From Thermothelomyces thermophilus ATCC 42464 (lineage: Eukaryota; Ascomycota; Sordariomycetes; Sordariales; Chaetomiaceae): a stretch of 64,000 nucleotides of DNA. Positions 49,215 through 60,850 of the stretch are shown here, one piece after another. The stretch covers positions 744,001 through 808,000 of the forward strand of contig NC_016477.1 in assembly GCF_000226095.1 (NCBI RefSeq), given 5' to 3'. The notes under the pieces are model-generated. The model did not search any database and was not told the DNA's origin. It saw only the letters and a list, made by a program, of their open reading frames with translations. How positions within the stretch are numbered: position 1 is the first letter of the stretch; every line of letters begins with the position of its first letter. The translations under genes and the position numbers were made by a program.

Positions 49215-49588
49215 GTATGCACTCACCTCTTTCTTGCTTAACTACTAATTACAAATTCAAAGATAAAGAGTCTTAGACGCAAAGACTAGGGAAATGGTAT
49301 TACAAATTAGGTGACGGTGACTTTTAAACTACATGAGATCGTTGCCAGCATGCTTGTTCATTCTAACTCCCTGGACGACTTGCTCCGGATGCTGCCGAAT
49401 CTAAGATTCATCGACGAAATCTTCCTCAACGAACTCCTTATACCAGCCCGGATGCTGTGTTTTCCTGTCTCTTTTACCATTTTATCGGTTGAACCAGCCT
49501 CACATTCCATGATTCCAGCCATGACATTTTCTGTGGCCGCGTTGCCCAAGAGAGGAGCCGGCAGTGCCTGTCGGAGGGGCGATACCTT
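49215..49588. other. Intergenic region between the DUF3237 fragment and the HNH gene
   Basis: No supported gene. A 63-codon minus-strand open frame (49358-49549) follows the HNH stop codon and is probably its 3' untranslated region. The first 60 bp look like the 5' part of an orphan intron. Confidence 0.45.
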
Positions 49589-51066
49589 CTAGGCAGCGCC
49601 ACCGCCGCTGCTATCCCCAGGCCCACCATCGTTATTGCTTCTCTCACTATCCGAGTCACCAGGCGTTCTGGCCTGCTTGGCCTTGCTTTGTTCACCCCCA
49701 TAGTACTCGCTCTTATCCCGGGCGGCTGTCCCATGCTCGGCTAGGATGACACGTTGTTTAGCAGCTACTTCTGCATCGTAGGCACGCTCATCCGGTTCAT
49801 CGTAATCGTAATAATCGTCCGTAACATCGGCCGCTCCAGAGATGGCTGCGACACGTAAAAGATTCCATTGCATTTCCAGGAGATCCCAGCTGACCCTGTC
49901 CTCGGGCTTGTTTGCTCGGATGAGAAATGTCTGGCCAGTTCGGATTCTCACCCCACTCTTCCGGTGTGCCAAGTTGTCACCCCAGTTCTGGTCCGTGATT
50001 CCAGCCTGGAGAAGGGTATCTTGATCTGGGCGAATATCGACAAGTGGCTTCAGAACACTTCTCTTTAGCCAGTGCCACTGGACAACGACTCCCTCGGGCG
50101 TTTCTCGAAGAGGCTTAAGGGCGAACCTCGCGTTATCAAACCAGAAGTGGATTTGGTGGTTCATCGAAATGCCGTTTTTAGCTGATTGGGTGATATTGGC
50201 GTCTTCGAACATCTGACGCCATGCCTGGGTCTTCTCGGGGCCCCAGAAGATATTGAGCATTCGTGTAAGGTAGAGGAAATTTTGGTTCTTGCTTGTTGCG
50301 AAAGGGAAAATATGCGCTGCCTCGGGATCGGACGTTCCGGAGAATACACAAGCATGCCCATCTCGATTTTTTACCTACTTCTTATTAGTGTTTATTTCGA
50401 GAAATGTATTAATAACTTACTTGATCAGAGAATTCGTGCTTTCTCGTCACGATGTTAGAAGGGCTAGGCATGTCTAGTTCGCTAGGATCTGCGATGTCTA
50501 TCGCTAGAAACGGAGAGTTCAACGACTCAGGAGAACCACCTTTGGCAAGATCTACTCTTCAGTCAGTAGGAGGGCAATATACGGTTTCTGGAGGAAATTT
50601 GTAGATGATTCAGATGTAAGATAGAGAAAGATCTGTCTTTGCTCGAAGAGGGAAAGAAATGCAAGCGCATGAAAGGAGAGTGGTTGTAAGATGGGGAAGA
50701 AACATCACACATACAGGCTCTGATTCCAGTCTGCATTTGAGCGCGAGCGCCAAGCACGTAATAGAATTGGTCGTCAATTAGCTGTCCGCGAATCCTCTCT
50801 AGGAAATTGGAAATCCCCGATATAGGCGCGACCATGAAAAGGGCGAGAAAAGTCGCGTTTGGTTGCGTCTTATGAGGCCGGCACATAACTTGTAACTCGT
50901 TAAAGAGGTCGCGCCGCCTGTCCATCTCTGTGATATAATCTTCGACTGGCTCGGATGGAGGAGGAATGTCTTCTATGAAACGTAGCATGTCGTCGGGATA
51001 GGCCACGGCAGCAGCAAGGATTTTGTCGGCTGCCTCTACTCCGAACGTTGCCTGTAGGTTCTCCAT
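49589..51066 (-). CDS. HNH endonuclease-domain protein, 423 aa, three exons
   Basis: Start ATG 51064-51066. Exon 1 is 50715-51066, intron 1 50555-50714 (donor GTATGT, branch TACTGAC, acceptor AG), exon 2 50421-50554, intron 2 50375-50420 (46 nt, GTAAGT to TAG), exon 3 49589-50374. The joined frame is 1272 nt and open. Residues 1-118 are a helical N-terminal region (DKILAAAVAYPDDMLRFIED, then DYITEMDRRRDLFNELQVM). The HNH domain (HNH_2-like) spans about residues 163-245: RDGHACVFSG, then SDPEAAHIFPFAT with the catalytic-type His, then MLNIFWGPEKTQAWRQMF, then NHQIHFWFDNARFALKP. The C-terminus is acidic and low-complexity, with a YYDYDEPDE stretch and a final GDSSGGGAA. It probably acts as a nuclease. 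Such proteins are numerous in filamentous fungi and their substrates are not known to me. A 19-bp minisatellite lies just upstream. There is no RIP damage. Confidence 0.85.
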
Positions 51067-51093
51067 GATTGCGGGAAGGAGGAATAATGTAGT

Positions 51094-51262
51094 GATGGGA
51101 GGAGAATGTTGTTGCTGGAGAAGAAATTTGTTGCGGGAGGAGAATGTTGTTGCGGGAGGAGAATGTTGTTGCGGGAGAAGAAATTCGGTGCGGGAGAAGA
51201 AATTTGTTGCGGGAGGAGAATGTTGTTGCGGGAGAAGAAATTTGTTGCGGGAGGAGAATGTG
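51094..51262. repeat. 19-bp minisatellite in the promoter of the HNH gene
   Basis: Eight complete 19-bp units (51111-51262) follow a partial one (51094-51110). Two variants alternate: GTTGCGGGAGGAGAATGTT and GTTGCGGGAGAAGAAATTT. It begins 28 bp upstream of the HNH start codon, so it forms part of the 5' untranslated region or core promoter. There is no spacer between units, so it is not CRISPR-like. Confidence 0.9.
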
Positions 51263-51430
51263 AGTACGAGGGAATATATAACTAGTTATGAAAATTTTTA
51301 TAAGAAGGGAAGGTTAGGTATAGAATAGAAACAAACGGAAAGTCTAGTTGCGAGAAGGAAAACGACATTTCTTCTGCTCGAAGAAGGTAGGACCGTAAGG
51401 CGTGGACTCTTCGCGGGCCTATGTAGCGCT

Positions 51431-51740
51431 CGGCAGCGGGGCAGTGACGGCAGGCTTCCGTAACGACAGACACAATAAATAACTTAAGCACGTGTGACGG
51501 TCCGAAGAGCGCATTTCAAACGGCAGCAGGGCAGTGACGGCAGGCTTCCGTAACGACACAATAAGCAAGTACATATGACGGCAATTAGATCCAAAGAGCG
51601 CATTTCAAACAGTAGCAAGGCAGTAACAGCAGGCTTCTATAACAATATAATAATAAACAAGCATATATAATAGTAATTAGATCTAAAGAGCATATTTTCA
51701 ATAGTAATAATATAATAAATATATATATTATTATTATTAT
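51431..51740. repeat. Direct repeat (about 89 bp) decaying into RIP-mutated sequence
   Basis: Units start at 51431 (90 bp), 51521 (89 bp), 51610 (89 bp) and 51699 (partial). Each opens with a form of CGGCAGCGGGGCAGTGACGG. Unit 1 is intact. Unit 2 is nearly so. In unit 3 many CA/TG sites have become TA (CAGTAGCAAGGCAGTAACAG). Unit 4 is barely recognisable. Mutation rises with distance from the gene island. Confidence 0.85.
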
Positions 51741-51815
51741 TATTATTAATCTTATATTATTATACTAATAAATATACTAGAGCCTTTCTAATTATATATA
51801 AAGGAAACTATACCT
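51727..51815 (-). repeat. Truncated LINE 3' end, copy a
   Basis: Starts with an ATT run (51727-51748) and then matches the 3' untranslated end of the LINE at 55925-56030 (CTTATATTATTATACTAATAA, then GGAAACTATACCT). Only about 90 bp is present, as expected for a severely 5'-truncated insertion. Confidence 0.65.
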
Positions 51816-51926
51816 ATTATTATTATTATTATTAGTCCTATACTACTATATTAATAAGCATGCCAAAGCCTCTTTAATTATATATAAAGAAAACTATACC
51901 TAATAGGCTAGATAAAAACCTCTATC
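51816..51926 (-). repeat. Truncated LINE 3' end, copy b
   Basis: A second copy follows directly: an ATT run (51816-51834), then TAGTCCTATACTACTATATTA, ending near ATAAAAACCTCTATC. It matches the LINE over a slightly longer stretch than copy a. Its end coincides with the start of the H LTR, so H may have inserted at this point or the LINE end may have landed at the LTR border. Confidence 0.6.
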
Positions 51927-52473
51927 TATTATAGGCCTAGGCTATACCTAGGCTAGATAATACCTAGGCTTTACCTAGGCACCGGAATAGACCTACCTTA
52001 CCCTACTTATACACGCCCTATAGGTCTATAGAGCGTTCGTTACTCGTTTATAACTCGTCTAGTAGATACACGGCCAAGGCCTGGTTAGGGTCTGACCTAG
52101 AGCCTAACCAGGCCCTACCTAGGTTATATATATATTGTTAGAAGCGATAGAGCTTCTAGGATGCTAGCTACAAGCGCTGCAAGCCACTTTGCAGCCTTAT
52201 GGATGTATAGATCATCTTTTCTTTGTCTATTTATATCGCTCTTTCTCTCCTTTGTAGATAGTTTAACAAGGCACTCTTTCTATTCCTTCCTGGCCACTAC
52301 TCTCAACGCCTTCTATACACTTACTCGAGCTCGCAACTGTGTTCGGCATATATATATTAGTTAAAAGGCACTCCTAAATATAACTCTTATATTCTTTCCC
52401 TTTTTCCTCCCTAAGGTAGTTAAATAGAATATTATATACTTATCTATAGATACTATAAGGCTAGTATATTATA
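51927..52473 (+). repeat. 5' LTR of element H, interrupted by a solo LTR
   Basis: Its outer parts align with 62682-63014: TATTATAGGCCTAGGCT versus TATCACAGGCCCGGGCT at the start, and GGCTAGTATATTATA versus GGCTAGTATATTACA at the end. It is longer by the 213-bp insert plus a 5-bp duplication. CCTAGGCT-type repeats fill the U3. Confidence 0.75.
52136..52348. repeat. Solo LTR, copy 2 (213 bp), inside the H LTR
   Basis: TGTTAGAAGCGATAGAGC to GTGTTCGGCA, flanked by TATAT on both sides (52131-52135 and 52349-52353; low complexity, so weak on its own). Full-length match to copy 1 at 48538-48749. The open frame 52161-52364 that crosses it is not a gene. Confidence 0.75.
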
Positions 52474-52530
52474 TTTTAATTACTTTTCTACTAGTAATAA
52501 CTTCTTAAGAGAGTTATTAATAATATAGCT

Positions 52531-53700
52531 ATAGTAAATTTAAGAGTATATAGGCCCTTAAGCTTAGTAGAATTATAGGAGCTTATCTACTCCCTTTAAG
52601 TAGTAGTAGAATAGTAGAATACTATAATCGACACCCTCTAGGTATTTTAAACCTAACCTATCTTAACCCCCAAGTTGGCTAGGGTACTTCTTAAAGCTTA
52701 GTAGCTATAACGAAAGCGTCTCCTAACTAGATAGCCTTTTAATAGTAAAAAGGAACTCTTTATAGTATAGAAGAGTATAATAGAATATATCCTTATAGCT
52801 AATAGAGATTTTATTAGCTCTAATTATAACTAATAGATTTTTATCTAGGGAAACCTTATATATTAGGTATAGACCTAAGTTATAGCTTACTATGAATCTA
52901 TAGGCCTAAAAGTTAGGTATAACCTAACTTAGTTCCTTAAATATCTCGAGAACGTCTTCTCCGACCCTTATAAGAAGATAGTAGCCTTGTTAGAACTAGA
53001 ATTCTTATAATAAAGGGATGACAAACCGTTTACTACCTTTATTATTCAGTTTAAGGGTAAGCTATTAAAGGTAGGTAGCCTCCTTTAGAGTGATAAGATA
53101 TATCTAATTAAATTATAATAATACTTCTCTTTAAAACTTAAATATATAGTAATCGGACAAGGAATTCCCTAGGATAATTATATAATAGTAGTTAAGAAAT
53201 ATTATAGAATTACTATAGATCTTAAGGCTCTTTAGCTTAGTAATAAATATTAGTGGATATAAGGGTAATAGGTAATACTTAAACTATAGAGAGAGAAGGA
53301 TATAGAAGGAGATATACTAATAATTAGAATTAACTTGTCTTATATTAACCTATAGAGAAGGGAGACTAATAAGGATAGTGTAAGAAAATATAGAGGTAAC
53401 GCTCTATAGGTAAAATAGGTTAATTAGGAAGTATATATAGCTTAGTAAGTAGCTAGAGTATATATCTAGTATAGGTAGAAGGGTTACTTTATTACTAAGT
53501 ATAACTTTACCTTTACTTTAAGGCTAGTATAGTAGAACTAGTCAAGAACTAATATTAATATCTTAAAGGCTAAGGAATAGAAGGAAGATAACAACCTATC
53601 TAACGAAGAAGATAAGGAGTAGGAAAAATAGTAGCCTTTAAGCAAAGTCTTATAAGGGGGCTAGAAGACTATAATTACCTAGAAGACGAGTTTATAGAGA
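52531..53700 (+). pseudogene. gag of element H, RIP-degraded
   Basis: The start position is homologous to the ATG of J gag at 63072, here mutated to ATA. It opens with SLVELQELIYSL (52,560 onward). The capsid-like domain contains YKKIVALLELEFL and a region near 53,000-53,150. A zinc-knuckle remnant lies near 53,455-53,515 (YFITKYNF, Cys now Tyr). An acidic tract, EEDKEQEKQQ with RIP stops, ends the domain near 53,640. Confidence 0.7.
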
Positions 53701-55911
53701 TTAGTAAAAGAATAGATAGACCTCCTTTTCTTATTCTAATCTTCGTTAACTATACTAGCTTTATAAATGCCTAAATGGATAGTAGATATTCTAGCTATAA
53801 CGCTATTAGTAAGAGAATATATTAGAAGCTTAGAATTAAGTAGATTAGTTTACCTACTATATATACCCTTAATACTATGATTAGGCTATAACCGGATTGG
53901 AAGATTACTTAAATAGCTTATATTATGATAGATATCGATAAATAGGAGAGCTAGGCTATATTCTATATAGTGCTAAGACTTATATATGATGTTATACTTA
54001 CCTCCTATAGATAGAATACTAGGAAGTTATACTAGATATATATATAAGTATTCCTAAAATTGGAATATAACTAGGACTACTTATCTATAAGATCTCTTCA
54101 TAGCTAAGATAGATAGGAATCTCCTAAATTATAGGTATAGTCTTTATAGGTATAGTTTAGGAAGTATAGAAGAAGAAGACTTCTAATACCTTCCTAGTTA
54201 CTAGTATCTAAGAAATGATAACTATCCTAGAGTTAAGATACTAATTTAATAGAGAAAATATAAGGAATAAGGATACCTAGCTAGGGCTTAATATAGAGTT
54301 AGAGGTCACCTTACTAGACAAACTTTACAATTTTACTAACCTCTTTAATAAAGAGAAAACTAGCAGACTTCCCCTATATTATAATATAGCTAATCATTAT
54401 ATCAAATTAAAAGAAGGCCTAAATAGAAAGATTTCTAAACTCCCTTAGGGGCCTCTCTATAATATAATATAAGATTATTTATTAGAAGTCTGAAAACAAG
54501 TCATTAACTTACTAGATAAGGGATAGATCTAAGCTAGCTCCTCCTTAGCCATTACCTTTATCCTCTTAGTAAGGAAAGTAAATAGAGGATAGAGGTTTTA
54601 TATCGATTATTAGGCGTTAAATAGGATTATAAAGTAAGATTAGTACCCTCTTTTACTTATTAAGGAGATACTTTACTCCCTAGCTAGAGCTAAGTAGTTT
54701 ATAAAGTTAGACGTCTAAGTAGCCTTCTACTATATATAGATTATAAAGGGCTATGAGTATTTAATAGCTTTCTAGACCTGGTTTAGCCTCTTTAAATAGT
54801 TTATCTATTCCTTTAGACTTATAGGTATACCTATAACGTTCTAATAATATATTAATAATACTCTTAGCCTAATACTTAGAGACTTTATAATAATATACCT
54901 TAATAATATCTTAGTCTATACTTTAGATAGTAAGAAAGATTATATAAGATAGGTAAGGGATATACTTTAAAGGCTATAAAAAGTAAGACTTATACTAGAT
55001 CTTAAGAAGTATATATTTACTATAAAAGAAGTTAAATATCTTAGCTATATTATAAAGGTAAGGGCTTAGGTTTACCTAGACCTTGAAAAGCTAGCTACTA
55101 TCCATAAGTAGGAGGTACTATAGAAGGTTTAGGGAGTATAGAGTTTCCTAAGGTTTGTAAACTTCTACTAAGACTTTATCCCTAACTTCTCTAAGTTAAC
55201 TATACCCTTGATATAGTTAACTTATAAGAATACCCTATTTTAGTAAGGGACTAAGAAATAAGAGGCCTTTAAAGCTCTTAAGATAGCTTTTATATTAGAA
55301 CCTGTCCTAGTATAATAGGATCCTAAATAGGAGATAGTACTTAAGGTAGACTACTCCAGGATAGTATTAGGAAGGTATTTATCCTAATAGGGAGAAGACA
55401 GGGTCCTATATCCCATAGCTTACCATTCTATAAAATTATCCCTAGCCGAATAGAACTATATAATCTATAATAAGGAACTACTTACGATTATCTTGTACCT
55501 AAAGGCTTAGTCGGCTAAGCTTTATAGTATTACTACTCCCTTTTAGATCCTAACTAACTATAAAAACCTTAAATACTTCTCCTAGCCTTGTTTAATTAGT
55601 AAATGGTAAGCTCGATAGGCCGAAATACTTTCCCTCTTTAACTTTAAACTTTGTTACCGACTAGGATTATAAGCTTCCCGTCCTAACGCCTTATCCTACT
55701 ATAAATAAGATTACCCTAAGGATATATAATATATAATATAACTCCTCTCTACCATTTAGATAGATATAATAGGTACCTTATTATTACCTAAAATATACTA
55801 CCTACTAAAGGGAAGTACAATTTTTATAGATAGATAGCTTATAGCCCTATAAGATAAAGGAGTTATTAAAAATAAACATTATATATACTAGCTCTAGACC
55901 GTCTAAAATAG
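53700..55911 (+). pseudogene. pol of element H, first part (protease, RT, RNase H)
   Basis: Protease active-site region at about 53,775-53,820 (MDSRYSSYNAISKRIY, Gly mutated to Arg). RT spans about 54,480-55,150: LLIKEILYSLAKAKQFIKLD, then a catalytic box reading IYLNNILVY (Asp-Asp now Asn-Asn). Then FLRFVNFYQDFIPNFSKLT, and RNase H with VLKVDYSRIVLGRYLS, followed by NYKNLKYFSQP. The frame stops at the LINE insertion. Confidence 0.8.
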
Positions 55912-56089
55912 GGCCTGAAAATTTATTATTATTATTAGTCCTATACCGTTATACTAATAAGTATATTAGAGCCTCTCTAGTTACATACAAAGGAAACCGT
56001 ACCTAAAAGGCCAGATAAAAACCTCTGTCCTGCCTTTATCGCTTAATCCGGAATACTAATACACTATAAAGAAAAGGAGAAGTGGCTAA

Positions 56090-59000
56090 AATGGCCCTAT
56101 AAAGGCCTTCCCTCCTAGTCTAGTCTCCTTACGAGGCGGTATTCCGGGAGCCTCCTTAGGTCTATTAGCTACTATAGAACCCTCCTTGCCAAATGATATT
56201 TACGGGCCCCTATACCTTGTAAAACGAGGTCTAGGTCCCTTTACGACCGTATTTCCTAGGATTCCTACGTTCGGCTTCTTAGTAAGTTTGGGCACTATAC
56301 GACTAGGTGCTCGATAGTCTCCCTCCCCTGGCTATAGGCATAGTAAGGGGTACTAACTCCTAAGACTTGAACCCTAAAAAGGAAGTCACGGAGGCTAATA
56401 GCCCTTATATAGGCCTGTACTAGTAGGGAGCTCTAGGCCTTCGTTAGGCCCTAGTATCTTTATAGGCCTTCCCTTGTAAAAACTAGGCATAGGGGGTCCT
56501 TATCTAATATATACTATATCCTCCTACCGGCTTAGTCGGCCCTCTAGTAGTTACTCTAGCTTGTTACTATAGCTAGTTCCGTGGCCTATAGCCTTCTTTG
56601 TAGGGTCTATAAAGGGGGTCGACCCTCTCTATAGCCCTCCTGAACCTATTGCCGGACTGTCGATCTTATTACCTCTAGGGCTATAAGCCTCGGCTCCTGG
56701 CCCCTTACCCTAGCCCTTCTCTTCCGGAACCTCTGGCTTAGCCTATTATAGGCCTGTTAGATAAGAGCCCTTATAGGGACCTAGGAGGCCCCTAGGCCTA
56801 TCCCGATCTATAGGAGTGGCTAGTCAAGTTTAGCTTCGAAGTCGGCTAGCCTCTTATTAAGGTAGAGGTCAAGGGGTAGTACCTAGGCTTCCGTTTCGAG
56901 GCACTAGATAGAGGTAGCCTTATAGGCCTTAGTAACTACTTAAAGGGCCCTATATTAGGCCTTTAATAGTTCCCTAGCAGGGCCTTTTAGCTTACCCCCT
57001 AGCTTAGTAGGCTTATAGAAGTTCGAGGCCTTATAAGCTAGGGCATTATAGATACACTTAATATAGACCTTGTAGGCCTATAGGAAGCTAGGGCCCTAGG
57101 TTTTTATAGTAAGCCTAGTTAAGGTAAACTCCTAGGTTTCTAGCTTCTTAGCTACCTTTATATAGTAGGGGCCTTATTATAGCCTCTAGTCTAGCCAGAC
57201 CCTAAGGAACCTAACTAACTTCGAAGGGGCTATAGTAATAGTACCCTATCTAGGCTATAGGAGCTCTAGTAATTATAACTACTATTTCTAGCCCCTATTA
57301 AAGTAGATAAGCTCGTATTTTTCTAGGGTAAAAGCTATACCCTAGGTCTTTACCTACTAGAGGTAGGCCTTCTAGGCCCTCTATAGCTAACCATTATAGG
57401 CTTCCTTAGCCTTCCTAAAGGCTAGGAAGTTAGTATTATCGGTAAAGCCTATTAAACTGACTATAGGGCTAGCCTAGCGAATGGCCTAGTAGAGGGAAGC
57501 TATATAGAGGATAAATAGTATAGGGGAGAGGGGTAACCCTTATAGGACCTTAGCCCTTACTAGTATATCCTCCGTTTCCTAGCTATTAAAGTAAATGATA
57601 GCTACCCTATTCTATAGCCATTCTCTAACCTAGACTACTACCTACTTTAGGACGCCCTGGCTCCATAAAGTGGCTAGTAGCTAGGTATAGTTAATAGTAT
57701 CGAAAGCCCCTAAGATATCGAGCTATAGGAGGGAGGCAGCCGCCTTATACCTCTAAGCCTTCTAAACCTAGGCTATAATAAGCCAAATGGCTAGTTTAGT
57801 AGACCTATATTCCTAGTTACCCATTTATTCGGCCGGGAGAAGCCTATAGGCCTCTATAATAGCTATTACCTTCCGGGTAACTATAGCCTCTAGTACCTTG
57901 CCTACTATTAGTAAGAGCGCTATAGGCCTATAGCTACCTAGGGTAAAGTAGGCCTATAGGGGTTTATTAGGCTTATAGAGGACTACTATCTTAGCCCTTT
58001 TAAACTAGGCTAGGAAATAGCCGAGCCGTAGGCTCTCTAAGGCTAGTTTAGCTAATATCCAGTAGAGCGGCTACCTATAGGCCTTTAGTAGGCCTATAGG
58101 GAGGAGGTCCTCCTCTAGGGCCTTCTATAGGGCCGCTCTAGCTAGTACTACCTTGACTTTGCCTACTATAACCTCCTAGCTTATTTCGAACTTCGGCTCC
58201 TAATAGTCGTTTAGTTCTAGGTCATCGATATCCGATAGGTCTGCTTCTAGGTTCGGAAAGAACTTATCGGCCAGTGCCTTAGCCTTCTATTAGTAGGTCG
58301 TAAGCCTTCCTTCGAAGGCTAGGAGCTTTAGAAGGTCGACCGGTAAGTGGCTTTATAGCCTTACCTACCGCTCTAGCCTCTATAATAGGTCTAGCCGATT
58401 AGTTACCTCCTATAATATAGCTCTCTAGCTCTTGGTCTTTATAGCTATAATAGTCTTAGCCTAGTCCTATAGGGCCTGCCGAAGTACCTTCTATATATAA
58501 GGGTTTAGGGTGCCCCTATAGGCCCTTTCCACCTCCTTAGCCCTCTTTTAGGCCTCTCGAACCTCCTTCGTCTACCATTAAGCTCGTTTATTACCTATAC
58601 TAGCCTTCTTTACCGGGGCCGAAACCGTAACTATTTCCTCGAAGGCCTTTATAAGCCTGTTAAAGGCCTATAGAAGCTCTTCCAGGCCCTAGAAGATAGG
58701 CCTGGCCGGGGCCGATGCCTACCTACCAAGCCGGAGTAGGAAGTAGGCTACCTCGGCCCGTATAACCTCCTTGTCTAGGCTCTTCTAGTCCTACCCTTTA
58801 CTAGCCGGTATAAGCCTATTAGTCCCTTGGAGGGAGACATTTAGGGCCTATAGGTAGTAGTCAGATTTCCCCTGCTTTATAATATCCCTATAGGTTACTT
58901 CTAGCCCGGCTAAGGCCTAGAATAAGTCTAGTATAGAAGGCTAGCCACGTTAGTCCCCTTAGGGGGCCCTAGTAACCTAGCTATATAGTATATATAGGTC

Positions 59001-59490
59001 GAGGTCCTACTAGTTTACAAGGTTAAGAAGGTTCCTAGCCCCTAGGCTAAGCCTATTAGATAGGTCCTAGACCAGATAGTAGAGGTTAAAGTTACCTATA
59101 AGAACTAGGGGGTAGGTTAGCCAAGGTAGGGCTAGCAGGTCTTACAAGAGGGCCTACTTGCCCTTATTATTATAGACTAACTAGAGTTCGAACCCCCTCC
59201 TTCCTAGGGCTAGAAAGGTTACCTTATACTAGTTCTCTTCTATTAAATAGTCCTATTAGCTAACCGGGAACCGTTTAGCTACTAGAATAGCTGCTTTGCC
59301 CTTAGGCTTATAGACTAGGTAGTATCCCGAAGCCTAGGGGTAGTATATTAACCCTATAAACTAGTTAATCTATAGTTCCTAGATAGCTAATAGGTTATAT
59401 TTAGCCTCCTCTAGTAGGACCTTAAGGGCCTATTTATTACTTTAAGTGTTCTACTAAAGGACTTTAATTTATATTTAAGGTAGCCGGAGC
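56090..59490 (-). pseudogene. LINE ORF2: endonuclease and reverse transcriptase, RIP-degraded
   Basis: On the minus strand the N-terminus reads ALKVLLEEAKYNLLAIQE (about 59,380-59,440), the start of an APE-type endonuclease. LVGNFNLYY (about 59,090) matches the 'GDFN.H' motif with RIP changes, and PSILDLF follows near 58,920. The RT begins near 58,000: RPIALLLIVGKVLEA, then LQLDISGAFDTINYTQLLA (about 57,700), then GLPLSPILFILYIASLY (about 57,500), then GFTDNTNFLAF (the FADDT-type box, about 57,420-57,455). A C-terminal region typical of fungal LINEs (LPLDLYLNKRLADF) lies near 56,850. Stops are RIP-type, fewer per kb than in the gypsy elements. Confidence 0.85.
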
Positions 59491-60850
59491 AGAGGACGAG
59501 GGTATAGTAATATTAGGCTCTATAGCCATTGCCTCCTTAGCCGGTTACAAGAGGGAGGGGGCTCTAGGCTATAGAAAGGAGATATAGGTCTGTTAAGCAT
59601 CGAATAAGGCACTCCTAGCCGCCTATTAGGCTAGGGTAGGCCTCTTATAAGGGCATTTAGCCCCGGTTTGGTAGTGGTTATCGTCTTCCGGCTAGCTACT
59701 AAACTCGAAGGCTACCCTCTAGTATAGTTACTCTAGTGGTTAGAAGGTCTAGAGTCTATACTAGTAGGCCTCCCTAGCCCTTTCCTAGGCTTTGACTTTC
59801 TTCAGGCAGCCCCTATACTAGGTGGTATAGGGGCCCCTATAGGCCGTACACCTATAAGGGAATTAGTTAGAGTAGGTAGGGCACTAGGCCTCCTTAGTCT
59901 TCCCTCCCTCTTTATAAGCCTTCATACTATAACGGCCATAATAGGCCGGCTGCTAATAGTACCATTAGGTATAGCTAAAGCTCTAATACTTATAGTACTA
60001 CCTTAGCTCTAGAGTATCCTAGTAAGGCTTATAGTCTAGTACCTAGGCGTCCTAGACTATACCCTTATTATAGGCTTTCTAGGCCTCTTTAAGGTCCTAT
60101 AGGCCTAGGAGTACTATAGCCTACTTCCTTTACAGACTCTTTAGTAGCCGGAATTTGACCGTCTCGATTGACTAAAGGCCCATAGCCCCCTTAAAGTCCT
60201 ACTTACTAACCCCCTATAGTTCCTCCTTCCAGATTCCTTTAGCTAGGACTATATAGGCCCTGCTAACTTCCTTAGCCTCCTCTTTAAAGGCTATAGCTAC
60301 CTATTGCTTATTAGCCGAATACTAATCCTTAGTAGCCTTATTCTTAAAGACTACTATTATATCCCTGTCCAGGAGCTTCCTAGCTATAATGGCTTCCTAG
60401 TAGCTAGAAGCCTTATTAACTACTTAGACTATTTCGGCTAGGGTTTAGACTTTAAGGTCTTTCTATAGGCTTATATTCTATATTATAACCTCCTATAAGG
60501 CCTATAACGGTATTGCCTTAGCCGATAACAGGCCCCCTTATAGGCCTATTACCCCCTATTATGGCCTTATAGCTACCTATGCCTAGGTAAGGCAGGGGGT
60601 AGCCTTAAGGGCTTCTTTAAGCCCCTTTTTAACTTCCTTAGCTATAAGTTCCTATAGATTTGGAACCAGGCCTATAATAATAGTTATGAGGCCCTGTAAG
60701 AGCCCATTAGCAAGGTTCTATACCCTACCTTATTTAAGGCTTAGTATAAGGTTAACTAATTATATAACGAGACCCCTTAGCTCCTTGATATCTAAGGTAA
60801 GGTAGGCCTATAGTAGGCCCCCCTATAATTAGTTCGAAGCTATAGGCCTC
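59490..60850 (-). pseudogene. LINE ORF1 with zinc knuckles, RIP-degraded
   Basis: Minus-strand gag-like protein. The region at about 59,800-60,010 shows three clustered CCHC-like knuckles with many Cys now Tyr: YYKYQSFSYTQWYY, then a Cys-rich stretch ECPTYSNQFPYRCTAYRG-like in spacing. The C-terminus passes MAIEPNITIPSSSAPA (about 59,500) just before ORF2. The N-terminal half was not resolved into one frame. Confidence 0.65.

Noticed and set aside
51094-51262. Possible CRISPR-like array.
   Set aside because: The units are contiguous, with no unique spacers. It is a minisatellite, and the genome is eukaryotic.
51023-51328. 101-codon plus-strand frame over the minisatellite, encoding a Cys/Arg-rich repeat.
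   Set aside because: It is the chance translation of a 19-bp repeat across the HNH gene start. 19 is not a multiple of three, so the frame rotates through the units.
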